A DNA stretch of 32,149 bases from CAYJAY01 sp964368445 (GTDB lineage: Bacteria; Bacillota; Clostridia; Oscillospirales; Ruminococcaceae). The position numbers were made by a program, and so were the translations under genes. The notes under the pieces were generated by a model that did no database searches, was not told the origin of the DNA, and was given only the letters and a program-made list of their open reading frames with translations. Where the stretch lies: assembly GCA_964368445.1 (NCBI GenBank), contig CAYJAY010000029.1, forward strand, positions 1-32,149, read 5' to 3'. Each line of letters opens with the position of its first letter. Within the stretch, counting starts at the first letter, position 1. Positions 7,521-16,617 of this stretch are shown one piece after another.

Positions 7521-8675
7521 ATGAAAAGACTAGTTATAATATCTCTCGACGCTTTATCAAGCGACGATTTCAAAATTTTCAGCGAAAATGATAGAGTAAA
7601 GCAGTATATAAAACAAGCCCATGTTGTAGAGCAAGCAGACTCGGTTTTTGTCTCAAACACTTATGTTGTGCACAGTTCGGTTGTAACCGGACTTGAACCG
7701 TTTGAACATGGCGTAATCTCAAACGTTAAATACAAGCCGTTAGACAACAACCCTGATTGGCACTGGTATTTAAGTGACATTAAAAAACCAACACTGTTTT
7801 CAATCGCAAAACAAAACGGATTAAAGACATTGTCGATCATGTGGCCGGCTACCGCTAGGGGGAATATCGATTACAACATTCCCGAAGTTTTCACAAATAG
7901 GTGGTGGAAAAGCCAAGTTTTGTTTTCGCTTTGGAGCGGAAAGTTTTTTTACACAATAAAGATGTTTGCAAAATTCCGACATCTTCTTGATGGAATAAAA
8001 CAACCAAACCGAGACGATTTTTGCAACGCGGCTTTTTGTGACACGATAGTTGCAAAAAAACCTCATTTTATGACAATTCATTTCACCGACACAGACACAC
8101 AAAAACACGAGTTCGGAATAAAAAGCCCTGAAGTCATGCAATCGATAGACAGAATGGCGGCAAGGGTTGAGAAAATCGTCGATGCGTTAAAGACGGCAGA
8201 GATTTTCGACGAGACAAGCGTTATTATTATGAGCGACCACGCACAAGTTGACATAGAACAGACTATAGACATAAATAAATTTTTAGAGAAAAACAATCTT
8301 TTATCAAATAAACTTTATTTTGAACCTGCGGGAGGTTGTGCTTTTTTGTTTTGTAATAACTCTGATATCGATGAGGTTAAACAACTGATTGAAACAAACG
8401 CAGAAACTTTAGGTTTTGACAGATATTTGAGTGAAGAGGAACTAAAGGTCAGTGGATATCTTGATAAGGCGGCGTTTGGTATCTCTGCGAAATATGGATT
8501 TGAATACACCGATAACATACCCCACAAAGGAAACCACGGGTACACGCTTGACCGAGAAAACTATAAACCTTTTTACTGTTATTTTGGTAAAGACGTAAAA
8601 CCACATGTGGAGCAAAGCGGAAAGCTCACCGATATTTTCGGGTTGTCGTTAAGATTGCTCGGTATAAATAGATAG
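7521..8675 (+). CDS. Alkaline phosphatase superfamily hydrolase (nucleotide pyrophosphatase/phosphodiesterase type)
   Basis: 384 aa from ATG 7521; AAAAGGA lies 13 bases upstream. A GTG at 7491 would add ten residues but has no ribosome site. All metal ligands of the PF01663 fold can be placed: D10 in IISLDAL, T47 in SNTYVVHSSVVTGL aligning with the NPP nucleophile, D and H in FTDTDTQKHEFG, D and H in MSDHAQ, and H in KGNHGY. There is no signal peptide or membrane span, so it should be cytoplasmic. The family cleaves phosphodiester or pyrophosphate bonds; the substrate cannot be read from sequence. The MFS transporter gene follows after 30 bases and is probably in the same transcript. Confidence 0.8.
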   Translation: MKRLVIISLDALSSDDFKIFSENDRVKQYIKQAHVVEQADSVFVSNTYVVHSSVVTGLEPFEHGVISNVKYKPLDNNPDWHWYLSDIKKPTLFSIAKQNGLKTLSIMWPATARGNIDYNIPEVFTNRWWKSQVLFSLWSGKFFYTIKMFAKFRHLLDGIKQPNRDDFCNAAFCDTIVAKKPHFMTIHFTDTDTQKHEFGIKSPEVMQSIDRMAARVEKIVDALKTAEIFDETSVIIMSDHAQVDIEQTIDINKFLEKNNLLSNKLYFEPAGGCAFLFCNNSDIDEVKQLIETNAETLGFDRYLSEEELKVSGYLDKAAFGISAKYGFEYTDNIPHKGNHGYTLDRENYKPFYCYFGKDVKPHVEQSGKLTDIFGLSLRLLGINR

Positions 8676-8705
8676 TTGACACAAATAAAAAAAGAGGGTT
8701 AATTT

Positions 8706-10007
8706 ATGAAAGATTTTTCTAAGCTGGAAAAAAGTTGGATTTTTTATGATTGGGCAAACTCGGTCTACGCCACCAACATCATGGCGGCCATCTTTCCAAT
8801 CTATTTCACATCGGTTGTAGGTGGGGACACAGCAGGGCTCACATGGTGGGGCTATGGCACTTCGATAGCGACGCTTGTTGTTGCGGTTATGTCGCCGATT
8901 ATCGGGGCGTTGGGTGATTCAAAAGGCATGAAGAAAAAGTTCTGGATGTTTTTTGCGCTTCTCGGAATTATCTTTACGCTGACAATGGCTATCTTTGAAA
9001 ATTGGCAGATGCTTTTGGTTGGTTATATCTTCTCATATATTGGTTTTTCTGGCGCAAACTTGTTCTATGACTCGTTTTTAACCGATGTCACGGTGCGCGA
9101 GAGAATGGATAAAGTCTCGGCTTGGGGATTTGCCGCAGGGTATATCGGCGGAAGCACGATAGCGTTTATTATCTCGATTGTTTGCATGGTTATTATTGGC
9201 TTTGACAAACCGTTGGGTGTTAAAATTTCTGTTGTTATCACTTCGGTTTGGTGGTTTGTTTTCAGCATACCAATGTATTTAAACATTGAACAAAAATATT
9301 TCCACGAAGATCCGCCCACAAAAGTTTTGAAAAATATTGTTTCGGAGCTTAAAAGAACCATTTCGGAAATCTATCTTGACAAAGCTGTTTTGTTTTTCAT
9401 GATAGCGTATTTTTGTTATATTGACGGTGTCGGAACCGTTATCCATATGGCAACATCATACGGAACAACGCTAGGCCTTGATAGCGTAATGATGATTTTG
9501 GCATTACTTGTGACGCAGGTAGTTGCGGTTCCGTTCTCGATTTTATTTGGAAGTTTTGCAAAAAAAATTGGTTCTATTAAGATGATCTATATAGCCATTT
9601 CGGCGTATATAGTTATTTGTTTTATCGGATTTTATATGGGTCAAGTTGTCGAAAATGCCGGAAGCTCGGCGGAGGAACAAGAGGCAGCGCTTTTCACTGC
9701 AACTGTGATTTTCTGGGTTCTGGCAACACTTATCGGAACTGTTCAAGGGGGAATCCAAGCCCTTTCTCGTTCACAGTTCGGCCGTATGATTGAGCCGGAA
9801 AAGAGCAACGAATATTTTGGATTTTTCGATATCTTTGGAAAATTTGCCACCGTTATCGGCCCGTTCCTTGTTGCAATAATAACTGATATGACGGGAAGAT
9901 CGTCGGTTGGTATTCTAAGTTTAATTGTTTTGTTTGCTCTTGGCTTATTGTTCTTGACGATTGGACGAAAATATTTTGACCTTAACGGAAACAAGATAAT
10001 TAAATAA
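8706..10007 (+). CDS. MFS transporter, UMF1 (Atg22-like) family
   Basis: 433 aa with about twelve hydrophobic spans. The opening LEKSWIFYDWANSVYATNI is the signature start of the UMF1/Atg22-like family (PF11700), normally W-x-x-YDWANSAF. The loop GALGDSKGMKKKFW between spans 2 and 3 is the MFS motif A equivalent, and GGIQALSRSQFGRMIEPEKSNEYFGFF in the second half is also typical of UMF1. Yeast Atg22 exports amino acids from the vacuole; bacterial substrates are mostly unknown. An AAAGAGGG site precedes the ATG. It probably shares a transcript with the hydrolase upstream and ends at the hairpin at 10035-10056. Confidence 0.85.
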   Translation: MKDFSKLEKSWIFYDWANSVYATNIMAAIFPIYFTSVVGGDTAGLTWWGYGTSIATLVVAVMSPIIGALGDSKGMKKKFWMFFALLGIIFTLTMAIFENWQMLLVGYIFSYIGFSGANLFYDSFLTDVTVRERMDKVSAWGFAAGYIGGSTIAFIISIVCMVIIGFDKPLGVKISVVITSVWWFVFSIPMYLNIEQKYFHEDPPTKVLKNIVSELKRTISEIYLDKAVLFFMIAYFCYIDGVGTVIHMATSYGTTLGLDSVMMILALLVTQVVAVPFSILFGSFAKKIGSIKMIYIAISAYIVICFIGFYMGQVVENAGSSAEEQEAALFTATVIFWVLATLIGTVQGGIQALSRSQFGRMIEPEKSNEYFGFFDIFGKFATVIGPFLVAIITDMTGRSSVGILSLIVLFALGLLFLTIGRKYFDLNGNKIIK

Positions 10008-10034
10008 TCATAAGATGAATTTTACAATTAATAA

Positions 10035-10065
10035 GGACAGGCTTTCATGTCTGTCCATTTTCTTT
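10035..10065 (+). terminator. Terminator between convergent genes
   Basis: GGACAG (10035-10040) pairs with CTGTCC (10051-10056), followed by ATTTTCTTTT on the plus strand. It closes the MFS transcript; towards the minus strand the T-tract is poor. Confidence 0.65.
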
Positions 10066-10069
10066 TGGG

Positions 10070-11122
10070 TCAGTGGTATTCCTTGTCAAATATATTTTCG
10101 CTTACAAGCTTCTCAAACTCACAAAGAATTAATATATCGTCATACACCTTTTCGGTCGTCGGTGGTTTTGTGTTTTTGATTTGTTCGATATTAATGATAT
10201 CAATAGTTTGATAATGGCCTGTTAAAAACGGAATAAATGAGTTTCCGAAACTATCGGAAATGACGAGTATTGAATCGTTTTTTGTAGTTTCAGAGTTAGT
10301 TTCAATCGTCGAAACATTGCCGCCAAACAAAAAGCCATCATACGGTGTGTCGCTTTGAAACATCGCCTCAGAGAAAGTTCCGTCCAACCACCGATCGTTC
10401 ACAAGTGAACGAGTATTTGAAAAATCAAAATATTCGACATAATCATATTCTTTTAGAAATGGCGAATAACTATTATATAGTTCTCCTAAAAATTTATTAG
10501 AACTTAAAGGCTTTGTCTCTTTATAGTCATAAGGGGCAAAGTCTTTTTGTGAGCAAAACTGTGAGTATGCAAGCCATGCGCCATACGTTGTCCAATGTTT
10601 ATCTGTTTTATAATAAAGGTCGTCCTTTGTGTTGTTAATCGTAAACAGGTCGCTTATATTAATGAAATTCGCGTTAACCGAAAGATAACTGCCAAGTTTC
10701 GCGATAAAATATCTTTGATCTACTGCCGGAGTTCCGTTTGGAAGAAGGTCGTATAACGGGACATATGCCGAGGGCACAACGATTATTGACACGGGGTAGC
10801 TTGATCTGGCTGAAAATTCATCGAGATAGAAAAGATTTGTTTTAAGCAGATTTGTGTCGAACGATAAAAAAATCGGAAAAAGATATCCTCCTTTTCCGAA
10901 AATTATATTATCTTGGCTTACTTTTAACAGGACAAACTCGGACAATCGAACAATGGTTTCACAGTGGTTTTTAAGGGAAAAATTTTGCCGTAAAACCGTT
11001 TCGATTTTCAGGTCTGTCGGGCTATCTAATGTGGTTGATTTAAACAACCCAACAGACGATGTTACGCTTATGATAACGATTAATACTGATGTTAAACAAA
11101 ACAGTGGAGATTTTTTAAACAA
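10070..11122 (-). CDS. DHHW-family (AlgJ/AlgX/DltD-like) partner of MBOAT acyltransferase
   Basis: 350 aa. It begins with a TTG codon (11122-11120), since the only nearby ATG is out of frame; AAAGGA lies ten bases upstream. An N-terminal hydrophobic segment (about 8-28) is a signal anchor, so the body lies outside the membrane. Seen: YYKTDKHWTTYGAW with D174-x-H176-W177, the signature of the DHHW/AlgJ-like SGNH-hydrolase group, and ILVISDSFGNSF near residue 289, the nucleophile-Ser block. Such proteins take an acyl group moved across the membrane by an MBOAT protein and place it on a polysaccharide. It starts 19 bases after the MBOAT gene. The polymer acylated is unknown. Confidence 0.8.
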   Translation of the reverse strand: MFKKSPLFCLTSVLIVIISVTSSVGLFKSTTLDSPTDLKIETVLRQNFSLKNHCETIVRLSEFVLLKVSQDNIIFGKGGYLFPIFLSFDTNLLKTNLFYLDEFSARSSYPVSIIVVPSAYVPLYDLLPNGTPAVDQRYFIAKLGSYLSVNANFINISDLFTINNTKDDLYYKTDKHWTTYGAWLAYSQFCSQKDFAPYDYKETKPLSSNKFLGELYNSYSPFLKEYDYVEYFDFSNTRSLVNDRWLDGTFSEAMFQSDTPYDGFLFGGNVSTIETNSETTKNDSILVISDSFGNSFIPFLTGHYQTIDIINIEQIKNTKPPTTEKVYDDILILCEFEKLVSENIFDKEYH

Positions 11123-11141
11123 TCCGAATGCATCCTTTTAA

Positions 11142-12539
11142 TTAAAATCTAAAATACAAAAATGGGTTGAACGTTGAATCAACAAGATAAGCAACGCTAA
11201 CTATAAACAATATTAACATCAATCCGGTGCGAATTATGTTGTTTTGTCTAACCTTTTCATAAATTTTAGATGAGGAAGCAAGAGAGAAGAATATGCCGAG
11301 AATAATTATAACGATATAGTTTCTAAGATAGAACGTTGCTCCTATATTTGCCGTTCCGTCTGAAAGCAACGATGTTGGAACAAACATTTTTTGAAAATAT
11401 AATATAAGCGAGGAAAAATCGGTAATCGCAAAGATTGTCCAACCAACAAGCGTTACTAAAATCATATAGAGTCTTGAGAAGATATTATACTTGTTAAGCA
11501 CAGACATAAACCCTAGTTTTTCTATAGTTATCAAAACAAAGTAGAAAAGCCCCCATATAACAAAGTTCCACGAAGCGCCATGCCAAAGACCGGTTAGACC
11601 CCACACGACAAAAAGGTTGAAAATGTTGCGATATTTTCCACAACGCGAACCGCCAAGAGGGAAGTAGACATAGTCTTTAAACCACGTTCCAAGCGTTATA
11701 TGCCAACGACGCCAAAACTCTGTTGCGCTTCTTGAAGAATAGGGAGTGTCGAAGTTTTTAGGAAACTTGAAGCCTAAAAGCGTTCCAAGGCCAATTGCCA
11801 TTTGGGAATATCCCGAGAAATCGAAATATATTTGAAGCGTGAATGCAAGAATTCCTAGCCACGCAAGACCGGTTGATATCGAGGCAAATCCCAAACTTTC
11901 AACCTCTGCCCAAAGTTGTCCAATATTGTTTGCAATTAAAACCTTTTTTGCAAGTCCTATAACAAAATCCTCGATACCTTCGTCAAACGTTTTAAGATCA
12001 AGGCGTCTATGTTTAAGTTCTTTGTGGATATCGGAATAACGGACAATCGGTCCTGCAATAAGTTGTGGGAACATCGAGATAAATGCCGCAAGGTCAATTA
12101 AGTTCTTTTCGATAGGAACGGTTTTTTTGTATGCATCGATAGTGTATCCCATTGTTTGGAATGTATAGAAACTTATGCCGAGCGGCAACGTAAGTTCAAG
12201 ATAGGGAATCGAAAGCGATAACAAAGAATTTGCGTTAGCTATAAAGAAATCGGTATATTTAAACACCGCAAGCATACCAAGGCTTACAACGATAGCAATA
12301 GTTAAAAATAGTTTTCTAAGTTTATCGTTTCCATCAAACTTCGCTATCAAAAGCGAACAAAAATAGTTGGTTAACACAAGCGCCATCATTATGGGGAAAT
12401 ATCTAACTTCGCCCCAAGAATAGAACACAAGACTAATAACCATTAAGCAAAAGTTTTTAAACTTATACGGAACAATATAATATAAAAACAAAGAAATGGG
12501 CAGAAAATAGAACATAAACAGCAGACTGCTGAATACCAT
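11142..12539 (-). CDS. MBOAT family O-acyltransferase (AlgI/DltB/PatA-like)
   Basis: 465 aa, many hydrophobic spans, normal length for the family. It opens MVFSSLLFMFYFLPISLFLYY as AlgI-like proteins do. SATEFWRRWHITLGTWFKDYVYFPLGGSR holds the conserved H280, and GLTGLWHGASWNFVIWG holds the catalytic H320 of the MBOAT fold. It moves an acyl (usually acetyl) group from the cytoplasm towards a secreted or cell-wall polymer, with the DHHW protein encoded next as its partner. A GAGGTG site precedes the ATG, and a minus-strand TATAAT (12581-12576) is a possible -10. No polymer-synthesis genes are nearby. Confidence 0.92.
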   Translation of the reverse strand: MVFSSLLFMFYFLPISLFLYYIVPYKFKNFCLMVISLVFYSWGEVRYFPIMMALVLTNYFCSLLIAKFDGNDKLRKLFLTIAIVVSLGMLAVFKYTDFFIANANSLLSLSIPYLELTLPLGISFYTFQTMGYTIDAYKKTVPIEKNLIDLAAFISMFPQLIAGPIVRYSDIHKELKHRRLDLKTFDEGIEDFVIGLAKKVLIANNIGQLWAEVESLGFASISTGLAWLGILAFTLQIYFDFSGYSQMAIGLGTLLGFKFPKNFDTPYSSRSATEFWRRWHITLGTWFKDYVYFPLGGSRCGKYRNIFNLFVVWGLTGLWHGASWNFVIWGLFYFVLITIEKLGFMSVLNKYNIFSRLYMILVTLVGWTIFAITDFSSLILYFQKMFVPTSLLSDGTANIGATFYLRNYIVIIILGIFFSLASSSKIYEKVRQNNIIRTGLMLILFIVSVAYLVDSTFNPFLYFRF

Positions 12540-12614
12540 ATATACACCTCGCTAAACAATTTTAAATATCATCTTATTATACAACATAATGGGTGTGAAA
12601 TCTATGTCGAAAAC

Positions 12615-12650
12615 AAACAAATAGATTTTTTTGCAAAAATCTATTTGTTT
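12615..12650 (-). terminator. Terminator after gltX
   Basis: A perfect 16-bp inverted repeat, AAACAAATAGATTTTT (12615-12630) with its complement at 12635-12650 and a four-base loop. Read on the minus strand it is followed by GTTTGTTTTCG. It is about 100 bases past the gltX stop and before the MBOAT promoter. Confidence 0.75.
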
Positions 12651-12750
12651 GGGGGAATTTTCATGTTTTTCATGTGGGAATTTAATCAATCTCTACTCTA
12701 ATCACCCCGAAAGGCAACAAAAAACGTTTGAAATTTTTATTAGAAATTAA

Positions 12751-14205
12751 TTATAACTTTGTCAATGCTTTTTCAAGACGTTCGATAGTTGCTTTTTTTC
12801 CAAGTGTCGCAGCAAGTTCAATTCCGCCACCCGGAGTGGTTTCAACTCCAGATAACGCAACACGAAGTGGCCAAAGAATATATCCGTTTTTAACTTCAAG
12901 GCTAGCTATAAGTTCGAACAACGCTTTGTGAAGCCCGTCTTTTGAATAGTCGTCAAGTTCTTTTAGCATCGGGAGCATATTTTCAATCGCAAGTTTTGCG
13001 GTTTCAGGATTTGTCTTCATCTTTTTGTTGTTGAAAAGTGCTATGTCATAGTCTGGAAGGTCGTCTATAAACAACAGTTTTTCGGGTATGTCTGCAAAAA
13101 ACTCCGTTCTCGGTTGTAGAGCCTCGCATATGACCGAGTAGTTTATATCCGATTTCACGGTAGTTTTAATAAAAGGTGTTGCGTATTGGGTAAATTTTTC
13201 AAGGGGTAAAGCTTTTATATACTCCGAATTGATATGTTTAAGTTTCTCGGGGTCAAAGATAGAGGGCGATTTGCTTATGCCCGAAATTCCAAAAGCTTCG
13301 ATAAGTTCCGAAAGCGAAAAAATTTCCTGTTCTCCACTAGGCGACCAACCGAGAAGAGCGAGATAGTTTATAACCGCTTCGGGGAGATATCCTTTTTCGA
13401 TTAGGTCGTTGTATGAAGCGTCGCCGTTGCGCTTTGAAAGCTTGTTTTGTGCGTCTTTCATGACGGGCGGGCAGTGGATATATGTTGGAACTTCCCAACC
13501 AAAAGAATGATATAAAAGATTATATTTCGGCGTTGACGAAAGATATTCGTTTCCACGTATTACGCAGGTAATACCCATGTCATGGTCGTCCACAACGTTT
13601 GCAAAATTGTATGTCGGCATAAGGTCAGACTTTATCAAGACTTGGTCTTCAAGCTCATCGTTTTCAACCGAAATCATTCCATACACAGCGTCCACAAAAG
13701 TCGTGTTGCCCACGTTTGGGGTCATTTGGCGAATGACAAACGGTATACCGCTTTGAAGTTTTTTCTCAACTTCACTTTTGTCCATATGTCGGCAATGTCC
13801 GTCATAACGCGACACAACGCTGTCCCCATCCTCTTTTGCGCGTTGTTCTTGTTCTTCCTTGGTGCAAAAACAATAGTAAGCCTGTTCGTCTGCAACAAGT
13901 TTTTTAGCGTACTCTATATAATTTCCTTTTCTCTCGCTTTGAATATATGGGGCGTATGGTCCGCCGATGTCGGGGCCTTCGTCCCAGTTAAGGCCGGCTT
14001 GTTTCAAAGTACTGTAGATAATGTCTGTTGCGCCCTCGACTAAGCGGCCTTGGTCGGTGTCCTCGATACGAAGTATAAAAGAACCGCCATCTTTTTTTGC
14101 CATTAGATACGCGTAAAGAGCGGTTCTAAGGTTTCCGACATGCATATATCCCGTTGGGCTTGGCGCAAACCTTGTTCTCGTTCCTTTATTGCTATTGTTA
14201 CTCAT
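12751..14205 (-). CDS. gltX: Glutamate--tRNA ligase
   Basis: 484 aa, standard for a discriminating or non-discriminating GluRS. It charges tRNA-Glu with glutamate and ATP in the cytoplasm. Seen: FAPSPTGYMHVGNLRTAL with the class I HIGH motif as H22-V-G-N25, and the KMSKS motif as K255-L-S-K-R259 (NKLSKRNGDAS). The opening TRTRFAPSPTGYMHVGN is typical. It starts divergently from the aminotransferase gene, with about 100 bases between them. AGGAGAAAA lies just before the ATG on the minus strand. It is monocistronic, judged by the strong hairpin downstream. If the genome lacks glutaminyl-tRNA synthetase, this enzyme would also charge tRNA-Gln; the window cannot show that. Confidence 0.96.
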   Translation of the reverse strand: MSNNSNKGTRTRFAPSPTGYMHVGNLRTALYAYLMAKKDGGSFILRIEDTDQGRLVEGATDIIYSTLKQAGLNWDEGPDIGGPYAPYIQSERKGNYIEYAKKLVADEQAYYCFCTKEEQEQRAKEDGDSVVSRYDGHCRHMDKSEVEKKLQSGIPFVIRQMTPNVGNTTFVDAVYGMISVENDELEDQVLIKSDLMPTYNFANVVDDHDMGITCVIRGNEYLSSTPKYNLLYHSFGWEVPTYIHCPPVMKDAQNKLSKRNGDASYNDLIEKGYLPEAVINYLALLGWSPSGEQEIFSLSELIEAFGISGISKSPSIFDPEKLKHINSEYIKALPLEKFTQYATPFIKTTVKSDINYSVICEALQPRTEFFADIPEKLLFIDDLPDYDIALFNNKKMKTNPETAKLAIENMLPMLKELDDYSKDGLHKALFELIASLEVKNGYILWPLRVALSGVETTPGGGIELAATLGKKATIERLEKALTKL

Positions 14206-14245
14206 AATCTTTTCTCCTAGCGATTTATTTATTTTTTGTTTTTAA

Positions 14246-14275
14246 TTGACGTTTTTATAACGAAAGTAGTATAAT
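14246..14275 (+). promoter_or_regulatory. Promoter for the aminotransferase-trpS operon
   Basis: TTGACG (14246-14251), an 18-base spacer and TATAAT (14270-14275). The leader before ATG 14309 is only about 27 bases, which leaves no room for a T-box or trp attenuator. Confidence 0.8.
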
Positions 14276-14308
14276 ACTCTTAATAATTATATTTTAAAGG
14301 AGACTAAT

Positions 14309-15505
14309 ATGCAATACAATTTTGCTACAAGAATGGCTAATAACAAACCCTCGGCGATAAGAGAGATATTAAAATACTCCTCCGACCCCTCGGTTATAGC
14401 ATTTTCTGCCGGAAATCCTAACTCCGAAACGTTTCCTCTTGATGAGATTAGAAAATTCTCAAATGAAGTATTAAACGAAAACGCGATAGCTGCGCTTCAA
14501 TACGGAATAACCGAAGGGTTTGCTCCGCTTAGAAACGCGCTTAAAAAACTCTGTTCCGAAAGATGGGGCGCGTTTGACGAAGGTTCGGATGAACTTATAG
14601 TTACAACGGGCGGACAACAGATGATAGACTATTTTTCAAAAGTCCTTATCAACGAGGGGGATGTTGTTATTGCGGAAGGTCCGTCGTTCCTTGGGTCGCT
14701 GTCTACCTTTAAATCATACGGTGGAGTCATTAAACAAGCCAATTTAAAAGAAACAGGGCTTGATCTTGACGAAGTTGAATCGCTTTTAAAAACAGAAAAA
14801 AATGTTAGATTTATCTATGTAATTCCAAACTTCCAAAACCCAACCGGCCTTACTATGCCGCTTGAAACAAGAAAAGGTCTTTTGGAACTTGCGAAAAAAT
14901 ATGGTGTATTAATCCTTGAAGACAACCCCTATGGTGAACTTCGTTTTGCGGGAACCCCGATTCCAACGATTAAGAGCATGGACAAAGACGGCATAGTTAT
15001 GTATTGTGGCTCTATGAGTAAAATCCTTTCGAGCGGCATGAGAATCGGTTTTGCTTCGGGTCCAAAAGAAATAGTTGCAAAGATGACGGTTGCAAAACAA
15101 TGTAACGACGTTCACACTCCAAACATCAACCAAATGATCTGTGCTAAGTTTCTTGAAAACTGCGACTTTGATGCACATATCAAAAAAACACAAGAAATCT
15201 ACCGTGTTAAAGCCGAGCTTATGCTTGATTGTCTTGCAAAAGAATGTGACGGCGCGTTTGAATACACAAAACCCGAGGGCGGCTTGTTTATTTGGTGCAC
15301 ATTACCCGACAAAATCGACATGCAGAAATTCTGTGCAAAAGCGGTTAAAGAACACAAAGTTGCGGTTGTTCCCGGAAACGCGTTTTATGCGGACGACAGC
15401 GCGCCTTGTCAATCGTTTAGAATTAATTTCTCGAGTCCTACTAACGAGAATATTGAAAAGGGTATCAAAATCATTTGTGACTTAGCAAAGGAAATGGGTA
15501 AATAA
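14309..15505 (+). CDS. PLP-dependent aminotransferase (class I/II, 2-aminoadipate/aromatic type)
   Basis: 398 aa, aspartate-aminotransferase fold type I. Seen: PNFQNPTG, EDNPYGELRF with the Asp/Tyr that hold the cofactor ring, and YCGSMSKILSSGMRIGF with K238 as the PLP lysine. The block DPSVIAFSAGNPN at the start and QYGITEGFAPLR are typical of the LysN/ARO8-like group related to MocR C-terminal domains. Here there is no DNA-binding domain. It likely moves amino groups between 2-oxoglutarate and an aromatic, branched or 2-aminoadipate-type amino acid; the exact substrate is not readable. Its stop codon overlaps the trpS start (TAATG), so the two are translationally coupled. AAAGGAG lies before the ATG. 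Confidence 0.88.
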   Translation: MQYNFATRMANNKPSAIREILKYSSDPSVIAFSAGNPNSETFPLDEIRKFSNEVLNENAIAALQYGITEGFAPLRNALKKLCSERWGAFDEGSDELIVTTGGQQMIDYFSKVLINEGDVVIAEGPSFLGSLSTFKSYGGVIKQANLKETGLDLDEVESLLKTEKNVRFIYVIPNFQNPTGLTMPLETRKGLLELAKKYGVLILEDNPYGELRFAGTPIPTIKSMDKDGIVMYCGSMSKILSSGMRIGFASGPKEIVAKMTVAKQCNDVHTPNINQMICAKFLENCDFDAHIKKTQEIYRVKAELMLDCLAKECDGAFEYTKPEGGLFIWCTLPDKIDMQKFCAKAVKEHKVAVVPGNAFYADDSAPCQSFRINFSSPTNENIEKGIKIICDLAKEMGK

Positions 15506-16509
15506 TGGGCGATAGTTCTAAAAAAATTGCATTTAGCGGAATACAACCAACAGGTGGTTTCACGCTTGGAAACTATATCGGTGCGCTTCGTAACTGGCGC
15601 AAACTTCAAGAGGACATGAGATGTATCTATTGTGTCGTAGATCTTCATTCTATTACGGTGAGAAACGACCCGTTAGAACTTCGCCAAAAAATCAAAGAAG
15701 CGACAGCTATGCTAATAGCGGCAGGGATTGACCCCGAAAAGTCGATTATCTTTGAGCAAAGCCATGTCTCGCAACATGCGGAGCTTGCGTGGATTCTTTC
15801 GTGCTACACCCAATTTGGCGAGCTTTCGCGCATGACCCAATTCAAAGACAAAAGCCAAAAACACCCGGAAAACATCAACGCCGGACTTTTCACATATCCT
15901 ATATTAATGGCGGCAGATATTCTGCTTTACAACGCACATTTTGTTCCAATTGGAAACGACCAAAAACAACATCTTGAACTTTCAAGAGATGTTGCAATTC
16001 GTTTCAACGGAATATATGGCGACACTTTTGTTGTGCCGGAAGGGTATTTCCCGACGGTTGGTGGACGGGTTATGTCGCTTCAAGACCCAAAAGCCAAGAT
16101 GAGCAAATCGGACAGCAACGACAACGCAAAGATAATGATGTCGGACAGCGACGATGTGATAATGAAGAAATTCAAACGCGCAGTTACCGACAGCGAAAGC
16201 GTAGTTAGAGCAGGCGAGGGCAAAGAGGGAATTGAAAACCTTATGTCAATCTACAGTTCGATTACGGGAAAAAGTTTTGACGAAATCGAAAAAGAGTTTG
16301 ATGGCCAAGGATACGGTAATTTCAAAACCGCGGTTGGAGAAACGGTTGTTTCGGCGCTTTCTCCGATTAGGAACGAATTTCAAAAGGTGCTTTCGGACGA
16401 AGCTTATATAAACAACATCTTAAAAATCGGCGCGGAAAAAGCGACGGTTATTGCAAAACAAACACTCAAAGAGGTTTATGAGGTTTTGGGGTTTGTGGCG
16501 AAGCCGTAG
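15505..16509 (+). CDS. trpS: Tryptophan--tRNA ligase
   Basis: 334 aa, the usual size of bacterial TrpRS. It joins tryptophan to tRNA-Trp with ATP. Seen: SGIQPTGGFTLGNYIGAL with the HIGH motif as T20-L-G-N23, and KMSKS at K198-M-S-K-S202. GNDQKQHLELSRDVA in the middle is the conserved tRNA/Trp-binding block. The start codon overlaps the aminotransferase stop by one base. No T-box leader lies upstream, unlike many Firmicute trpS genes. It ends at the terminator 16536-16577. Confidence 0.97.
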   Translation: MGDSSKKIAFSGIQPTGGFTLGNYIGALRNWRKLQEDMRCIYCVVDLHSITVRNDPLELRQKIKEATAMLIAAGIDPEKSIIFEQSHVSQHAELAWILSCYTQFGELSRMTQFKDKSQKHPENINAGLFTYPILMAADILLYNAHFVPIGNDQKQHLELSRDVAIRFNGIYGDTFVVPEGYFPTVGGRVMSLQDPKAKMSKSDSNDNAKIMMSDSDDVIMKKFKRAVTDSESVVRAGEGKEGIENLMSIYSSITGKSFDEIEKEFDGQGYGNFKTAVGETVVSALSPIRNEFQKVLSDEAYINNILKIGAEKATVIAKQTLKEVYEVLGFVAKP

Positions 16510-16535
16510 TAGTTTTAGACTAAATATATTAAATG

Positions 16536-16577
16536 AGGAGGGCTTTTTGCCCTCCTGTAGGAATTTTATTTTTTTAA
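16536..16577 (+). terminator. Terminator after trpS
   Basis: AGGAGGGC (16536-16543), a five-T loop and GCCCTCCT (16549-16556), with a T-rich run at 16564-16575. It also marks the left edge of the AT-rich restriction-modification segment. Confidence 0.75.
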
Positions 16578-16617
16578 ATTGAGCATGGAAAAGTTTATAT
16601 TAAAAGAGGGCAATTAA

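Noticed and set aside
14276..14308. T-box or trp attenuator before the aminotransferase-trpS operon
   Set aside because: Only about 27 bases lie between the start site and the ATG, too short for a T-box.
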